Part shown: positions 55,795-64,000 of the stretch, in pieces
Numbering within the stretch: the stretch's first letter is position 1
Layout of the letters: each line of letters starts with the position of its first letter
DNA from: Lentisphaerota bacterium
GTDB lineage: Bacteria; Verrucomicrobiota; Lentisphaeria; Victivallales; Victivallaceae
Reading direction: 5' to 3'
Length of the DNA: 64,000 nt
Assembly: GCA_015061685.1 (NCBI GenBank)
Contig: SUWD01000004.1
Coordinates: 111,284-175,283, forward strand
Made by a program: the position numbers and the translations under genes
The notes under the pieces: model-generated
Told to the model about the DNA's origin: nothing
What the model saw: only the letters and a program-made list of their open reading frames with translations
Databases searched by the model: none

Positions 55795-56226
55795 AATAAC
55801 AATTCTCCATTATATATGTAATATATTTAATCAAAATTTATTGTCTCATTTTTTGTAAAAAATCTTTCCTGCGGTGGTGCATTGCGGGCGATCTCTTGGC
55901 AAATCTGCGGACGTTTTAGCAGTCATGTACGTTTAGTACACTCCTGCTCATCCGCCTTGATTTGTCTGCGACCTTGCCTCACACTGCATCCACCGGTTGG
56001 ATCAAACCAGTGCTTGCCGGTTTGACAAATCACAACTTATGTGATATGTTTTATACGTTAACAAAAATGTTTGTTTATGAGTTCCTGTTACGGGTTTCAC
56101 AAAATTTGGGACATTACCAATCAAAACAATATCTCTATCCAAAATTTTCCGTCAGAAACAAGTGCCACCCGCGCCGGTTGCGCGGGGGATACCTCCTTGA
56201 AAAATTTCAGCTCTATTCAACATCAT
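55795..56226. other. Intergenic region between thrS and rnhB
   Basis: Holds MITE-like copy C and a GC-rich hairpin CCCGCGC-CGGTT-GCGCGGG (56168-56186) without a T-tract. Nothing that looks like a gene. Confidence 0.65.
55829..56127 (+). mobile_element. MITE-like dispersed element, copy C (core 55838-56118)
   Basis: 281-bp core, colinear with copy A. The flanks are AATCAAAAT (55829-55837) and AATCAAAAC (56119-56127), 8 of 9. The hairpin GGCAAATC (55898-55905) pairs with GATTTGTC (55959-55966), with one G-U pair that is G-C in copy A and A-U in copy B. The loop is GTTTA as in B. Confidence 0.85.
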
Positions 56227-56895
56227 TCAAAAATCCAACGTTCCCTGCACCGGGGTTTCCGGTAAAAGTTCATACACCGGACGGAAACTTTTCCGGTGAA
56301 TCGGCGACGGCCCCAATTTTTTCAGAGCTTCCAGATGCTCTGCGGTACCGTAACCTTTATGTTTTGCAAAACCGTATCCGGGAAATTCCCGGTCAAAATC
56401 CATCATTTCACGATCACGGGTAACTTTGGCAATGATACTTGCCGCCGCAATACTTGCACATTTTGCGTCACCTTTGACTATATTACGTGAAGGCAGTGTA
56501 AACTGCACCGGCAAACCGTCAACCAGAACGAAATCTGCTTCCGGAATACCGCTTACCGCCCGACGCATAGCCAGATGAGTGGCTCGCAGAATATTAAGCC
56601 GATCAATCTCCGCTGCAGAAGCAGAGGCGACTGAAATTTTTATTCCGGGCAGAGCGTAAAGAGCCTGAAAAAGTTCTTCACGCCCGGCTTCGGAAATCTG
56701 TTTGGAGTCAAAAACTCCAGGCAATTCCGGCAGATCCGGCGGCAGAATAACCGCCGCCGCAAAAACCGAACCTGCCAATGGACCTCTGCCGGCTTCATCA
56801 ACACCGGCGATCCAAGAAAAACCCTCCGCCCGAAGCTGCCGCTCCGAGAGGAGGAGTTCATCGTCCTGTCTCAGGACAGCATTTTGCCGTGCCAT
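56227..56895 (-). CDS. rnhB: Ribonuclease HII
   Basis: 222 residues. GVDEAGRGPLAGSVFAAAVI carries the DE catalytic pair, with later VDGLPVQF and KGDAKCASIAAASIIAKVTR. It cleaves RNA in RNA-DNA hybrids. Last gene of the rpsP block, a common neighbour of rplS. Confidence 0.95.
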   Translation of the reverse strand: MARQNAVLRQDDELLLSERQLRAEGFSWIAGVDEAGRGPLAGSVFAAAVILPPDLPELPGVFDSKQISEAGREELFQALYALPGIKISVASASAAEIDRLNILRATHLAMRRAVSGIPEADFVLVDGLPVQFTLPSRNIVKGDAKCASIAAASIIAKVTRDREMMDFDREFPGYGFAKHKGYGTAEHLEALKKLGPSPIHRKSFRPVYELLPETPVQGTLDF

Positions 56896-56920
56896 AAATC
56901 AATGCACCCGGCAAAATTGA

Positions 56921-57265
56921 TTACTTGGTACGAAGCTCTTTAACGCGGGCGGCTTTACCGACTTTGTCGCGGAGGTAGTAGAGCTTGGCACGGCGAACCT
57001 GACCGCGACGGACAACCTCGATACCGGCGATACGGGGGCTGTTGATCGGGAAAACACGTTCCACGCCCTGACCGGCCTGCACACGACGGACAGTGAAAGT
57101 TTCTTCGATACCGCTGCCGCGACGGGCAATGACTGTACCCTGGAAGTACTGGATACGCTCGGTGTCGCCTTCAACGATTTTAACAGCGATTTTGACGGTA
57201 TCACCGATATTGAACTGATAATCGGCTTTCGCCTCTGCGTTACGGATGGTGTCAACTATGTTCAT
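56921..57265 (-). CDS. rplS: 50S ribosomal protein L19
   Basis: 114 residues. [20 protein letters not shown], then [20 protein letters not shown] match. Its ATG overlaps the trmD stop by 4 bp. Confidence 0.97.
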   Translation of the reverse strand: MNIVDTIRNAEAKADYQFNIGDTVKIAVKIVEGDTERIQYFQGTVIARRGSGIEETFTVRRVQAGQGVERVFPINSPRIAGIEVVRRGQVRRAKLYYLRDKVGKAARVKELRTK

Positions 57266-57972
57266 TTTTTACCTCTTTTATTATTAAGTTCTGAAATCAG
57301 ATACTTTTCCCATAAATCCGGCCGCCTCTCGCGGGTTATTCTCTCCGCCTCAAGCTTCCGGAACTCAGCTACTTTGCCGTGATCACCGCTCAAAAGCAGC
57401 TCCGGCACCTTCAACCCCCGGAAAACCGGAGGACGTGTGTACTGCGGATACTCCAAAAGTCCCATCGAATGGGACTCCTCTACGGCTGATTCGCCATCCC
57501 CCAGCACTCCCGGCAAAAGACGGATCACTGCATCAGCGATCGCCATTGCCGCAATATTGCCGCTGGAAAGAACGAAATCTCCGATGGAGATCTCCCGGTC
57601 AACGACCAGGTCGATCACCCTTTGATCCACGCCTTCATAATGTCCGGCGATAAGAACCAGATGTTCCTCTTTCGCCAGTTCCTGTGCCAAACGCTGATTC
57701 ATGACTTCTCCACGCGGAGAGGTCAGGATCACGGTGCTTTTGGCACTTTTTACGGACTCGACCGCCCGGGTGAGGACGTCGGGGACCATAAGCATCCCCG
57801 GACCGCCCCCATAGGGCTTCTCATCCACTGTACCGCGGGCATCGGTGGCAAATTTCCTTACATCGACGGCATTGACCGAAATCACTCCTTTTTTGACCGC
57901 CCGCCCGATGATGCTTTCACCGAGGGGTCCGGGGAACAACTCCGGAAAGAGCGTCAATATGTCAATGTGCAT
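57262..57972 (-). CDS. trmD: tRNA (guanine37-N1)-methyltransferase
   Basis: 236 residues, SPOUT knot. [33 protein letters not shown] and [30 protein letters not shown] are typical. Methylates G37 of tRNAs reading CNN codons. Confidence 0.96.
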   Translation of the reverse strand: MHIDILTLFPELFPGPLGESIIGRAVKKGVISVNAVDVRKFATDARGTVDEKPYGGGPGMLMVPDVLTRAVESVKSAKSTVILTSPRGEVMNQRLAQELAKEEHLVLIAGHYEGVDQRVIDLVVDREISIGDFVLSSGNIAAMAIADAVIRLLPGVLGDGESAVEESHSMGLLEYPQYTRPPVFRGLKVPELLLSGDHGKVAEFRKLEAERITRERRPDLWEKYLISELNNKRGKK

Positions 57973-58003
57973 AAGTGCCCGCTATGATTTTCAAACAGCT
58001 TGA

Positions 58004-58318
58004 TCAATCCATCACATCGACAGAAACGCGTTTGCGTTGTCTGCCGGCGGCACCGCTGACCAGAGAGCGGATGGCCATGATGGTTTTGCCGCGTTTACCG
58101 ACAATTTTTCCGATATCTTCCTTGCTGCAGCGGATCTGGATCGTCGCACCCTCACTGTTTTCGACAGTGGAAAGAGTAACTTCATCCGGATTGTCAACCA
58201 GTGATTTGACCACGTAGTCAACGAATGACTCCAACTCCCGCAGAGAACCTCTGCCGGTGGATGCAGCAGATTTCGCCTTGCTGCCGCCAAAAAGGAAGCT
58301 GAACAACTTCTTAAACAT
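58004..58318 (-). CDS. khpA: KH-domain RNA-binding protein KhpA-like
   Basis: 104 residues. A KH domain with the GKIVGKRGKTI motif near residue 70-80, preceded by an N-terminal hydrophobic/Ser-Lys extension (MFKKLFSFLFGGSKAKSAAS) not found in typical ~77-residue KhpA. In the usual place between rpsP and trmD. Confidence 0.92.
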   Translation of the reverse strand: MFKKLFSFLFGGSKAKSAASTGRGSLRELESFVDYVVKSLVDNPDEVTLSTVENSEGATIQIRCSKEDIGKIVGKRGKTIMAIRSLVSGAAGRQRKRVSVDVMD

Positions 58319-58332
58319 CGGAATTACCCCAA

Positions 58333-58722
58333 TTATGCCTCAGCGGGAGCTTCGGCGGCTTCAGCGGCAGCGGCTTCAGCGGCGGCCTTGGCTTCTGCTT
58401 CGGCAGCGGCTTTGGCTTCAGCTTCGGCGGCGGCCTTGGCTTTGGCTTTTTTGGAGATATTGGCCGGGCGGACACGATCTTTCAGAACGATACCGGCTTT
58501 GGCACGCTCGACGATGTCCTTAACGGTTTCGGAAACATCAGCACCGACACCGGTCCAGTAAGCCACGCGATCGAGGTTGACTTTTTCCTCTTTGCTGCGG
58601 GGATTGTAGAAGCCGACTTCCTCGATAGCTTTGCCGTCGCGGCTGGAACGCTGATCCATGACGACGATACGGAAGCAGACCGCATTGCGGGTACCGGTAC
58701 GTTTCAATCTGATTCTGACCAT
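58333..58722 (-). CDS. rpsP: 30S ribosomal protein S16 with Ala/Glu-rich tail
   Basis: 129 residues; VRIRLKRTGTRNAVCFRIVV and AIEEVGFYNPRSKEEKVNLD are the S16 core (~80 residues). The last ~40 residues are repetitive AEAKAAAEAEAKAAA-type sequence, a common low-complexity extension. SD AGAGG. Preceded by a structured leader and a promoter. Confidence 0.95.
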   Translation of the reverse strand: MVRIRLKRTGTRNAVCFRIVVMDQRSSRDGKAIEEVGFYNPRSKEEKVNLDRVAYWTGVGADVSETVKDIVERAKAGIVLKDRVRPANISKKAKAKAAAEAEAKAAAEAEAKAAAEAAAAEAAEAPAEA

Positions 58723-58913
58723 AAAAAATTACCTCTTTTGTTTTTTCGTTTCTTCACGTTGTACTTTTTGCTGTTCGCATAGTTCAGACAAGTACAGCTA
58801 CGTTACCGGAGACAGGGAGATAAAGCCTGCTCCACCTTGTCTGCATTCAGCGACGAACCGACAGGCCCAGAGGATATCGGCCATAGGTCCATGCACAGTG
58901 CATCTGTAAAAGT
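58723..58913 (-). ncRNA. Structured leader upstream of rpsP (or small RNA)
   Basis: Between promoter and rpsP there are ~190 nt with no reading frame but several pairings: TGTACTT/AAGTACA near the rpsP side, GACA..GG..GAG with CTC..CC..TGTC in the middle, and the palindrome ATGCAC-T-GTGCAT near the 5' end. The segment GCCGATAT also appears in 6S RNA, but the overall match is too poor to name it. It may be a ribosomal-protein leader. Confidence 0.45.
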
Positions 58914-58919
58914 TCTATT

Positions 58920-58948
58920 AATATACTATCAAATGAGAAATTATGCAA
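58920..58948 (-). promoter_or_regulatory. Sigma70-type promoter for rpsP operon
   Basis: On the minus strand TTGCAT, 17-bp spacer, TATATT, giving a predicted 5' leader of about 190 nt. Confidence 0.7.
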
Positions 58949-59102
58949 ATTTTTTCCGCTGAAAAAGCAAACTTTTTCCACATTTTTGCATTTTTTTCTT
59001 ATTTATCACTGTTTTGTTTCTGCTGTACCGCATCTGACCATCCGGTTCCGTTATATTACACAGCAGCAAAACGGTGGTATTCTGTGGCAATTTCCTTGTA
59101 AA

Positions 59103-59384
59103 TCAATGGAGTATTTTCAAGGCTTCTCTGCCGGAAATGCCGGGAACGACACCAAGTTTTTCCGCAGCAGCAGAGACACTTTTGACTTCGGCACTCAACA
59201 TATCATCCCATGATGATACGCCGGTAACGATCGCCAGAGCATGACCGAATTTTTCTGCCGCTGCCAAATTCAGATAGCCGCACCCCAAAGCACCTTTGCC
59301 ACCTTTTATCAGCAGAATTTTCACCCCGGAAAAATCCATTTCACCGGCAAGGAACTCCATTGAATCAACTGTTATTTTTTCCAT
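59103..59384 (-). CDS. DUF1805 (YunC-like) protein
   Basis: 93 residues. ILLIKGGKGALGCGYLNLAA, then FGHALAIVTGVSSWDDML and GISGREALKIL match this small family of unknown function. 6 bp after the polysaccharide-deacetylase-like gene, same strand. Confidence 0.85.
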   Translation of the reverse strand: MEKITVDSMEFLAGEMDFSGVKILLIKGGKGALGCGYLNLAAAEKFGHALAIVTGVSSWDDMLSAEVKSVSAAAEKLGVVPGISGREALKILH

Positions 59385-59390
59385 AATATC

Positions 59391-60581
59391 TTACTTGTCC
59401 CACGCTGTATTACCCAAAATTCCCTCGTTGAAAAATACCGGCTTGCATCCGGCATCGCTGTAATACTTCACCGCACACTCAATGCGTTCAAGGTGATCCG
59501 GCAGGTAATTCGGATAGTACGGAAAGGTATATTGCTCATGGGTACAAAGTCCGAAGGTCTCGGCATGGAATTTCTCCGCCCTTGACAACACCGTTTCCGC
59601 CTTTAAGGGGATATCGGCAATCGGAGTCAGATTGCAGCACAAGTCATTGAGATAGAAATATATCTTGAGCAACGGATCGTAACAGCAGCGGTGATTCTCC
59701 AGACAGCTGCGGTTATCCCCGAAATCATAGTGCAGTTTCAACCCCAGAGTCTCCGGATTGCGGTCTGTCCCGGCAAGCGAAGCAGACTGCACTTTTGCCA
59801 TGTCTCCGCCTCTCTGACGGTCAGCCAGACTCGGGCCGCCCATCACCCGCAATCTCAATGTTGCCGGATAACAGCACGTGCCGCGGCGGATCATCTCCTG
59901 TGCCGCCGCCGGATGGATATTCACCCAGTGAGTCACGCAGGGAGGAATATACGCCGATTCACCGGCAAAACGGCAAATCTCATTCTGAACCAGATCCCAG
60001 TCACGTCCGAATTCTTCAGCAGAAGCTTCCGAATAAGGACGGTCGGGAAATTCGCTGTATGCGTGAAAAGAAAACTTCAGCCAATCGGAATTGTCAAGAA
60101 ATTCGCTTTTCCAGATATCCGGCATATCTTTGAGCAGAAATTCATTATGGGCATTGTGATAAAAACAATTCAGAGAAAATTTCGTGCCGTATTTATCATG
60201 GATATCTTTCAACCCTTTCAGATAAAAGTGGTCAAAAGCTTTACGGGGACGCTCTTTCGCCAGATCGGTAAAAACAAAAATGTTGTCATCAATGTAGAAA
60301 TTGTAACGTTTGAAGGATTTTTTATCCCAGACCACCGTCAATTCCTGACTGAAGTTACCATAAGGAGTGACTGTGAAAACCGTAATGATATTGATCTTTT
60401 GCGTCAATTCAACTTCAGCAAAAAAACGTCTGCCGTCCATCCGGGCAGGAACACCATTGACCGTTACCGGACAACCGTGATCAGAGATGCCCTCCACCTG
60501 TACCGCCAAAGAATGCTCCGTTTCCACGCCATGATTGCGATTCAAAATCGCACCCTGACACAAATTGGTGATCTCAATCAT
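59391..60581 (-). CDS. NodB/polysaccharide-deacetylase-like protein
   Basis: 396 residues. N-terminal ~100 residues look like an Ig-like beta domain. The rest starts with FYIDDNIFVF (a DD pair as in NodB-fold enzymes) and contains FSFHAYSEFPDRPY, CVTHWVNIHPAAAQEMIRRG, and later FGLCTHEQYTFPYYPNYLP. His and Asp are suitably placed for a metal site, but the H-x3-H motif is not plain. No signal peptide. No assigned substrate. Confidence 0.6.
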   Translation of the reverse strand: MIEITNLCQGAILNRNHGVETEHSLAVQVEGISDHGCPVTVNGVPARMDGRRFFAEVELTQKINIITVFTVTPYGNFSQELTVVWDKKSFKRYNFYIDDNIFVFTDLAKERPRKAFDHFYLKGLKDIHDKYGTKFSLNCFYHNAHNEFLLKDMPDIWKSEFLDNSDWLKFSFHAYSEFPDRPYSEASAEEFGRDWDLVQNEICRFAGESAYIPPCVTHWVNIHPAAAQEMIRRGTCCYPATLRLRVMGGPSLADRQRGGDMAKVQSASLAGTDRNPETLGLKLHYDFGDNRSCLENHRCCYDPLLKIYFYLNDLCCNLTPIADIPLKAETVLSRAEKFHAETFGLCTHEQYTFPYYPNYLPDHLERIECAVKYYSDAGCKPVFFNEGILGNTAWDK

Positions 60582-60602
60582 TTTTATCCCCTTATTTCCC
60601 GG

Positions 60603-61628
60603 TTACAAACGGCGTAATGCCGCCTCTTCTTCGCTGGAATTCGCCTTGACCAATGCCCGCAAAGCATCCAGAAATGCAGTGCAATCCCCCTCCGGTTCAA
60701 GAGCGAAAACTTCCGGAGCATCGCTGCCCAATTCAGCTTTGAGTGCCACCAGATTTTCCGCCGCACCGTCTATATCCATCTTATTGGCAACGATCAGCGA
60801 CGGCCGGGTGGAAAGTCCCTCTTTGTAAAGTTCCAATTCTTTTTTCAGATTGGCATAGTCATCCTGCGGTTTTCTGCCGTCAACGCCACCCATATCCAGC
60901 ACATAGATCAGAACTTTCGTTCTTTCAATGTGCCGGAGAAATTCATGCCCCAAGCCGATGTTGGCGTGGGCACCGTCGATCAAACCGGGAATGTCTGCCA
61001 CATTGACTCTGGCATAATCAAAATATTCAGCGACTCCGATCACCGGATGCAATGTCGTAAACGGATATGCCGCCACTTTGGGTCTCGCCCCGGAAATGCG
61101 GGTGAGCAAAGTGGATTTACCGGCATTGGGGTAACCGACCAGACCGGCATCGGCAATCAGTTTAAGCTCCAATTCCAGCATTTTTTCCTCGCCGGGGAAG
61201 CCCAATTCACGGCGGCGGGGAGCCCGGTTGGTACTCGTGGCAAAACGGGCATTGCCTCTGCCGCCTCTGCCGCCTTTGGCAACGACAACTTTTGCTCCCG
61301 GTGAATCAAGATCCGCAAGCACTTCGCCGGTGGCAACATCACGGATAACGGTACCTACGGGAACCTTGATCGTAACCGCTTCAGCATTGCGGCCGTGCAT
61401 ATCCGATCCCTGACCGCCGGGGCCGTTGGGGGCACAATAACGGCGGCGGTAAACGAGGCTGTTCAAATTCTGCTCACTGGTGGTGCTTTCGAGAATAACG
61501 TCGCCGCCATTGCCGCCGTCACCACCGTCCGGGCCGCCTTTGGGAATGAATTTTTCCCGGCGGAAACTGCAGCAGCCATTGCCGCCGTCACCGCTCTTTA
61601 CGGTAATTTGAGTTTTATCGACAAACAT
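60603..61628 (-). CDS. obgE: GTPase Obg/CgtA
   Basis: 341 residues. OBG glycine-rich fold (SGDGGNGCCSFRREKFIPKG), GTPase with GYPNAGKSTLL, DIPGLIDGAHANIGLGHEFL and NKMD. The C-terminus is short; an OCT domain is not seen. Role in ribosome maturation. A terminator separates it from rpmA. Confidence 0.95.
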   Translation of the reverse strand: MFVDKTQITVKSGDGGNGCCSFRREKFIPKGGPDGGDGGNGGDVILESTTSEQNLNSLVYRRRYCAPNGPGGQGSDMHGRNAEAVTIKVPVGTVIRDVATGEVLADLDSPGAKVVVAKGGRGGRGNARFATSTNRAPRRRELGFPGEEKMLELELKLIADAGLVGYPNAGKSTLLTRISGARPKVAAYPFTTLHPVIGVAEYFDYARVNVADIPGLIDGAHANIGLGHEFLRHIERTKVLIYVLDMGGVDGRKPQDDYANLKKELELYKEGLSTRPSLIVANKMDIDGAAENLVALKAELGSDAPEVFALEPEGDCTAFLDALRALVKANSSEEEAALRRL

Positions 61629-61664
61629 GATTTTATTCCATTCTGCTTTTGTTCAGATACAAAA

Positions 61665-61698
61665 AATCCCCGGATTCAGCAACCGAACCGGGGATAAT
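61665..61698 (-). terminator. Intrinsic terminator between rpmA and obgE
   Basis: 8-bp stem ATCCCCGG/CCGGGGAT with a 14-nt loop, then five T on the minus strand. It would uncouple obgE from rpmA or act as an attenuator. Confidence 0.8.
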
Positions 61699-61725
61699 CG
61701 TCAAATTTCAGCTTTCCGCCAGAAA

Positions 61726-61974
61726 TTACCGGGCGGGAATAACATTGACTTTACGCTGCTCGCGAACAAACTCAACGGTTCCGTCGCAAAGAGCAAAGAG
61801 GGTGAAGTCACGACCGCAACCGACATTGTTGCCGGGACGGAAACGGGTTCCGCGCTGACGGACGATGATAGAACCGGCGGTAACAAATTCACTGCTGTAA
61901 GCTTTGACACCGAGGAACTTCGGATTGCTGTCACGACCGTTACGGCTGCTGGACTGTCCTTTTTTATGTGCCAT
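61726..61974 (-). CDS. rpmA: 50S ribosomal protein L27
   Basis: 82 residues. [20 protein letters not shown], then [19 protein letters not shown] match. The usual partner rplU (L21) is not upstream; the next gene upstream is DUF1015. Confidence 0.96.
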   Translation of the reverse strand: MAHKKGQSSSRNGRDSNPKFLGVKAYSSEFVTAGSIIVRQRGTRFRPGNNVGCGRDFTLFALCDGTVEFVREQRKVNVIPAR

Positions 61975-62074
61975 GATTAAATCTCCTTATTAAAAATTTT
62001 TAAATTTCATATATGACATTCAGTTAATGTACACCCGTTTTGCAAAAATGCAAGCGTGAAATGTCATTTTATCA

Positions 62075-63307
62075 TTAAAAATTGTGAGAAACCAATCCGT
62101 CACGCAATTTCGGCTCAAACCAGGTCGATTTGGGCGGCATGATTTTTCCGGCATCCGCAATCGCCATCAACTGATCCAGTGTTACCGCATGGAGGGAGAT
62201 CGTAACAGCATGTGAACCGGTATTGACCAGTTTTTCCAGCTCTGCCGTACCGCGGATACCGCCAATGAAATCAATACCGGTACTGGTACGCGGATCGTCG
62301 ATCCCCAGAATCGGAGCAAGCACCCGATCCTGCAGCCAGCTGGCATCAAGTCTGCCGATCTCATCAAATTTGCTGATATCAAATTTGGGAACTGCCAGAC
62401 GCCAGGAGCCATTCATATAGAATTTGAATTCGCCCGGTTTGGCAACGACACCGTCGGCGGCATCGCTGATGGTGAATTCTTTCTCCAAAGCGGCGATAAA
62501 TCCGGCTTCATCCAGACCGTTGAGAGTTTTGACCGCCCGGTTGTAGGGCATGATCGCAAGTTCGCTGTCCGGAAAAGCCACGGTCAGGAAGTAATTGTAA
62601 TCCTCTTTGCCGGTGTGATTGGGATTGTTGGGGGCACATTCAGCGGCAGTACGGGCGGCAGCCGCACTGCGGTGGTGGCCGTCGGCAATGTAGAATACCG
62701 GAACTTTGTCGGCAAAAAGAGCAGACAGCTCGGCACTTTTTGCTTCATCCATCCGCCACACGGTATGCTGAATGCCATCCGGAGCAGTGAAGTCAAAGGT
62801 CGGAGCTTTTGCCGTTTCAGTACCGATAAGGGCGTTGATCTCCGCCACGGCACGGTAGGTGAAAAATGCCGGACCGGTATGAGAACGCAGAGTCATGACA
62901 TGACGGGTACGGTCATCCTCTTTATCTTTGCGGGTCTTTTCATGTTTTTTGATGATCCCGGCATTGTATTCGGCGGCACTGGCGGCACCGATGACACCGG
63001 TCTGACTTCTGCCATTCATGATGAGGCGGTAGATATAGAGATGCTCACCGGCATCCAGAGCGAGGGGGGCTTCGGCGATGATCCGGTCGAATGCCGCTTT
63101 TGCCTGGGCGTAAACTTTGTCATCGTGCAGATCGATCCCCGGCTCGAGGTCGATTTCCGGACGGGAAACGTGCAGGAAGCTCAAGGGATTGCCCTCTGCC
63201 AGAACTGCCGCTTCTTCGCTGTTGACCACATCATAGGGAACTGCTGAAACCATTGCCGCCTTTTCCGGAGTCGGCACCAAACCGTGAAACGGTTGTAACG
63301 TCGCCAT
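62075..63307 (-). CDS. DUF1015 family protein
   Basis: 410 residues. PFHGLVPTPEKAAMVSAVPY, DVVNSEEA, GNPLSFLHVSRPEIDL, HVMTLRSHTGPAFFTYRAV and YIADGHHRSAAAART are characteristic. The family is widespread and often described as an uncharacterised or putative kinase-like protein; SerK-type serine kinase activity is known for some members. The reaction here is not known. Confidence 0.88.
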   Translation of the reverse strand: MATLQPFHGLVPTPEKAAMVSAVPYDVVNSEEAAVLAEGNPLSFLHVSRPEIDLEPGIDLHDDKVYAQAKAAFDRIIAEAPLALDAGEHLYIYRLIMNGRSQTGVIGAASAAEYNAGIIKKHEKTRKDKEDDRTRHVMTLRSHTGPAFFTYRAVAEINALIGTETAKAPTFDFTAPDGIQHTVWRMDEAKSAELSALFADKVPVFYIADGHHRSAAAARTAAECAPNNPNHTGKEDYNYFLTVAFPDSELAIMPYNRAVKTLNGLDEAGFIAALEKEFTISDAADGVVAKPGEFKFYMNGSWRLAVPKFDISKFDEIGRLDASWLQDRVLAPILGIDDPRTSTGIDFIGGIRGTAELEKLVNTGSHAVTISLHAVTLDQLMAIADAGKIMPPKSTWFEPKLRDGLVSHNF

Positions 63308-63417
63308 AAAAACACCTCTGTTATTTGTTGTTGATGATCTTATAATATAGTCCCCAACCGCACATTTTTCAAATGCTATGCCTAAAAAAAGCCCCCCGGC
63401 ATGTATTGGAGCAAAAA

Positions 63418-63999
63418 TTACAATTCTTTAAGTTTGACAGTGTAGAGGTAAAAACAGCAGTTTGTTCCACTCACCTGCCAATAGGCGTCCGGCTTAAGAA
63501 ATTGGAACTCCCCATTTATGAAAGTTGTCAGATTTTTTCTTTTTTCGGATCGGGAGTAATTTTCACCATTGCTGCTTGAATAAGTTTCGGCAATGCGGTT
63601 AAGCTGATGCTCCAGTTTGCCGCCCGAAATGAAACTGACAAAATTTTTCTGTGCTTGAGTTTTTGCGAAGATCAATTGTTTATTCCGTGGCTGTTTTGCC
63701 GGTACGGCAGCGACGGTAAGCAATAAATTTTCTCCATTTTGTTTGAACAGTACAGTTCCGCCGCGATTTAAGTAGCAGAGTTGTTCAACAGTTTTTGCTG
63801 CCTCCTTATTTATTTCTTTGAGCTGTGATACCTGGTTGTAAAAATTGCCGGTCGTGCCGTTATGCTCAAAGTCGCCGACGAATACAGCTCTGGCACAATA
63901 AAGGAACTTCCCATGCTGCCAGAAACCGCACGAGTAGATGAAAGGAGTTTGGGAAGATACCAGCATTTGCACAAATTTTTTGCGGAAATTTTGCGTTTC
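63418..63999 (-). CDS. Partial protein of unknown function, 5' end beyond the window
   Basis: At least 184 residues; the frame stays open to the window edge, so the GTG at 63972 need not be the true start. The sequence is Gln/Asn/Lys-rich (GTTGNFYNQVSQLKEINKEA, FIYSCGFWQHGKFLYCARAV) with a C-terminal tail ending QVSGTNCCFYLYTVKLKEL. No family recognised. Base composition looks more AT-rich than its neighbours by eye. Confidence 0.6.
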   Translation of the reverse strand, partial: ETQNFRKKFVQMLVSSQTPFIYSCGFWQHGKFLYCARAVFVGDFEHNGTTGNFYNQVSQLKEINKEAAKTVEQLCYLNRGGTVLFKQNGENLLLTVAAVPAKQPRNKQLIFAKTQAQKNFVSFISGGKLEHQLNRIAETYSSSNGENYSRSEKRKNLTTFINGEFQFLKPDAYWQVSGTNCCFYLYTVKLKEL

Positions 64000-64000
64000 T

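Larger units (their letters stand above)
58723..59102. other. Intergenic region upstream of rpsP
   Basis: Holds the rpsP leader, its promoter, and about 150 bp of AT-rich sequence upstream of DUF1805's stop with no gene or clear terminator. Confidence 0.6.

Noticed and set aside
58780..58915. SRP RNA, tmRNA, RNase P RNA or a known riboswitch
   Set aside because: None of the conserved cores (for example GGAAGG-AGCA for SRP) is present; kept only as an unnamed leader.
63366..63395. Terminator-like CATGCC/GGCATG with a C-run and A-run
   Set aside because: The two arms enclose the A-tract rather than preceding it; no proper stem next to a T-run on either strand.

Overview
This window looks like chromosomal DNA of an anaerobic, LPS-bearing member of the PVC group, most likely Lentisphaerota (Victivallis-like). 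The pointers are an H-X9-DG pseudopilin next to a secreted glycosidase-like protein, a four-gene pseudopilin cassette resembling the Verru_Chthon cassette, a Kdo cytidylyltransferase, a MurE with the meso-DAP DNPR motif, an Rnf ion-pumping complex and alpha-galactosidase-type genes. No 16S rRNA is present, so the assignment is inference.

Layout. 1-1040 (+): C-terminal part of a D-aminoacylase, converging on a minus-strand block (9651-1034) of kdsB, a histidine phosphatase, malic enzyme, hflX and a 1463-aa coiled-coil/TPR exported protein. 9716-12151 (-): a collagen-like repeat membrane protein and a TPR protein. 12280-17772 (-): a TM1266-type regulator followed by rnfABCDGE behind a strong promoter. 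18325-23582 (-): a GntR-type regulator, an H-X9-DG pseudopilin and a secreted 1129-aa glycosidase-like protein, apparently one regulated module. 23780-25384 (-): purD with an unusual membrane-spanning tail. 25609-31686 (+): a stand-alone Lrp/AsnC sensor domain, a lipoprotein, murF, murE, an SAH-hydrolase-like protein and an SAH/MTA deaminase. 31774-31941 (-): rpsU. 32007-38705 (-): the pseudopilin cassette plus thiN. 38886-42203 (-): a GH36 enzyme and an (alpha/alpha)6-barrel protein. 42204-43213: repeats and tRNA-Leu(UAA). 43263-55794 (-): a long housekeeping block, thrS-infC-rpmI-rplT-pheS-pheT-ribH-nusB-ftsY-ribD-ribE-orf-murJ. 56227-58722 (-): rpsP-khpA-trmD-rplS-rnhB behind a structured leader. 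59103-63307 (-): DUF1805, a NodB-like protein, obgE, rpmA and DUF1015. The window ends in a partial unknown gene.

The most notable structure outside the genes is a dispersed element present three times (17976-18256, 42371-42613, 55838-56118). Each copy has imperfect terminal inverted repeats, is flanked by its own 8-9 bp direct repeat, and carries a long internal hairpin in which one base pair varies as G-C, G-U and A-U between copies. This describes a MITE-like element that may also encode a folded RNA. Other points of interest are ~200 bp tandem repeats that each carry the 3' end of tRNA-Leu, the purD membrane fusion, a probable AUC start for infC, a ThrS lacking the TGS domain, and a conserved-looking leader before rpsP.

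Most intergenic calls (17-bp-spaced sigma70-like promoters and intrinsic terminators) were made by eye. They are consistent with the operon borders but have not been tested.
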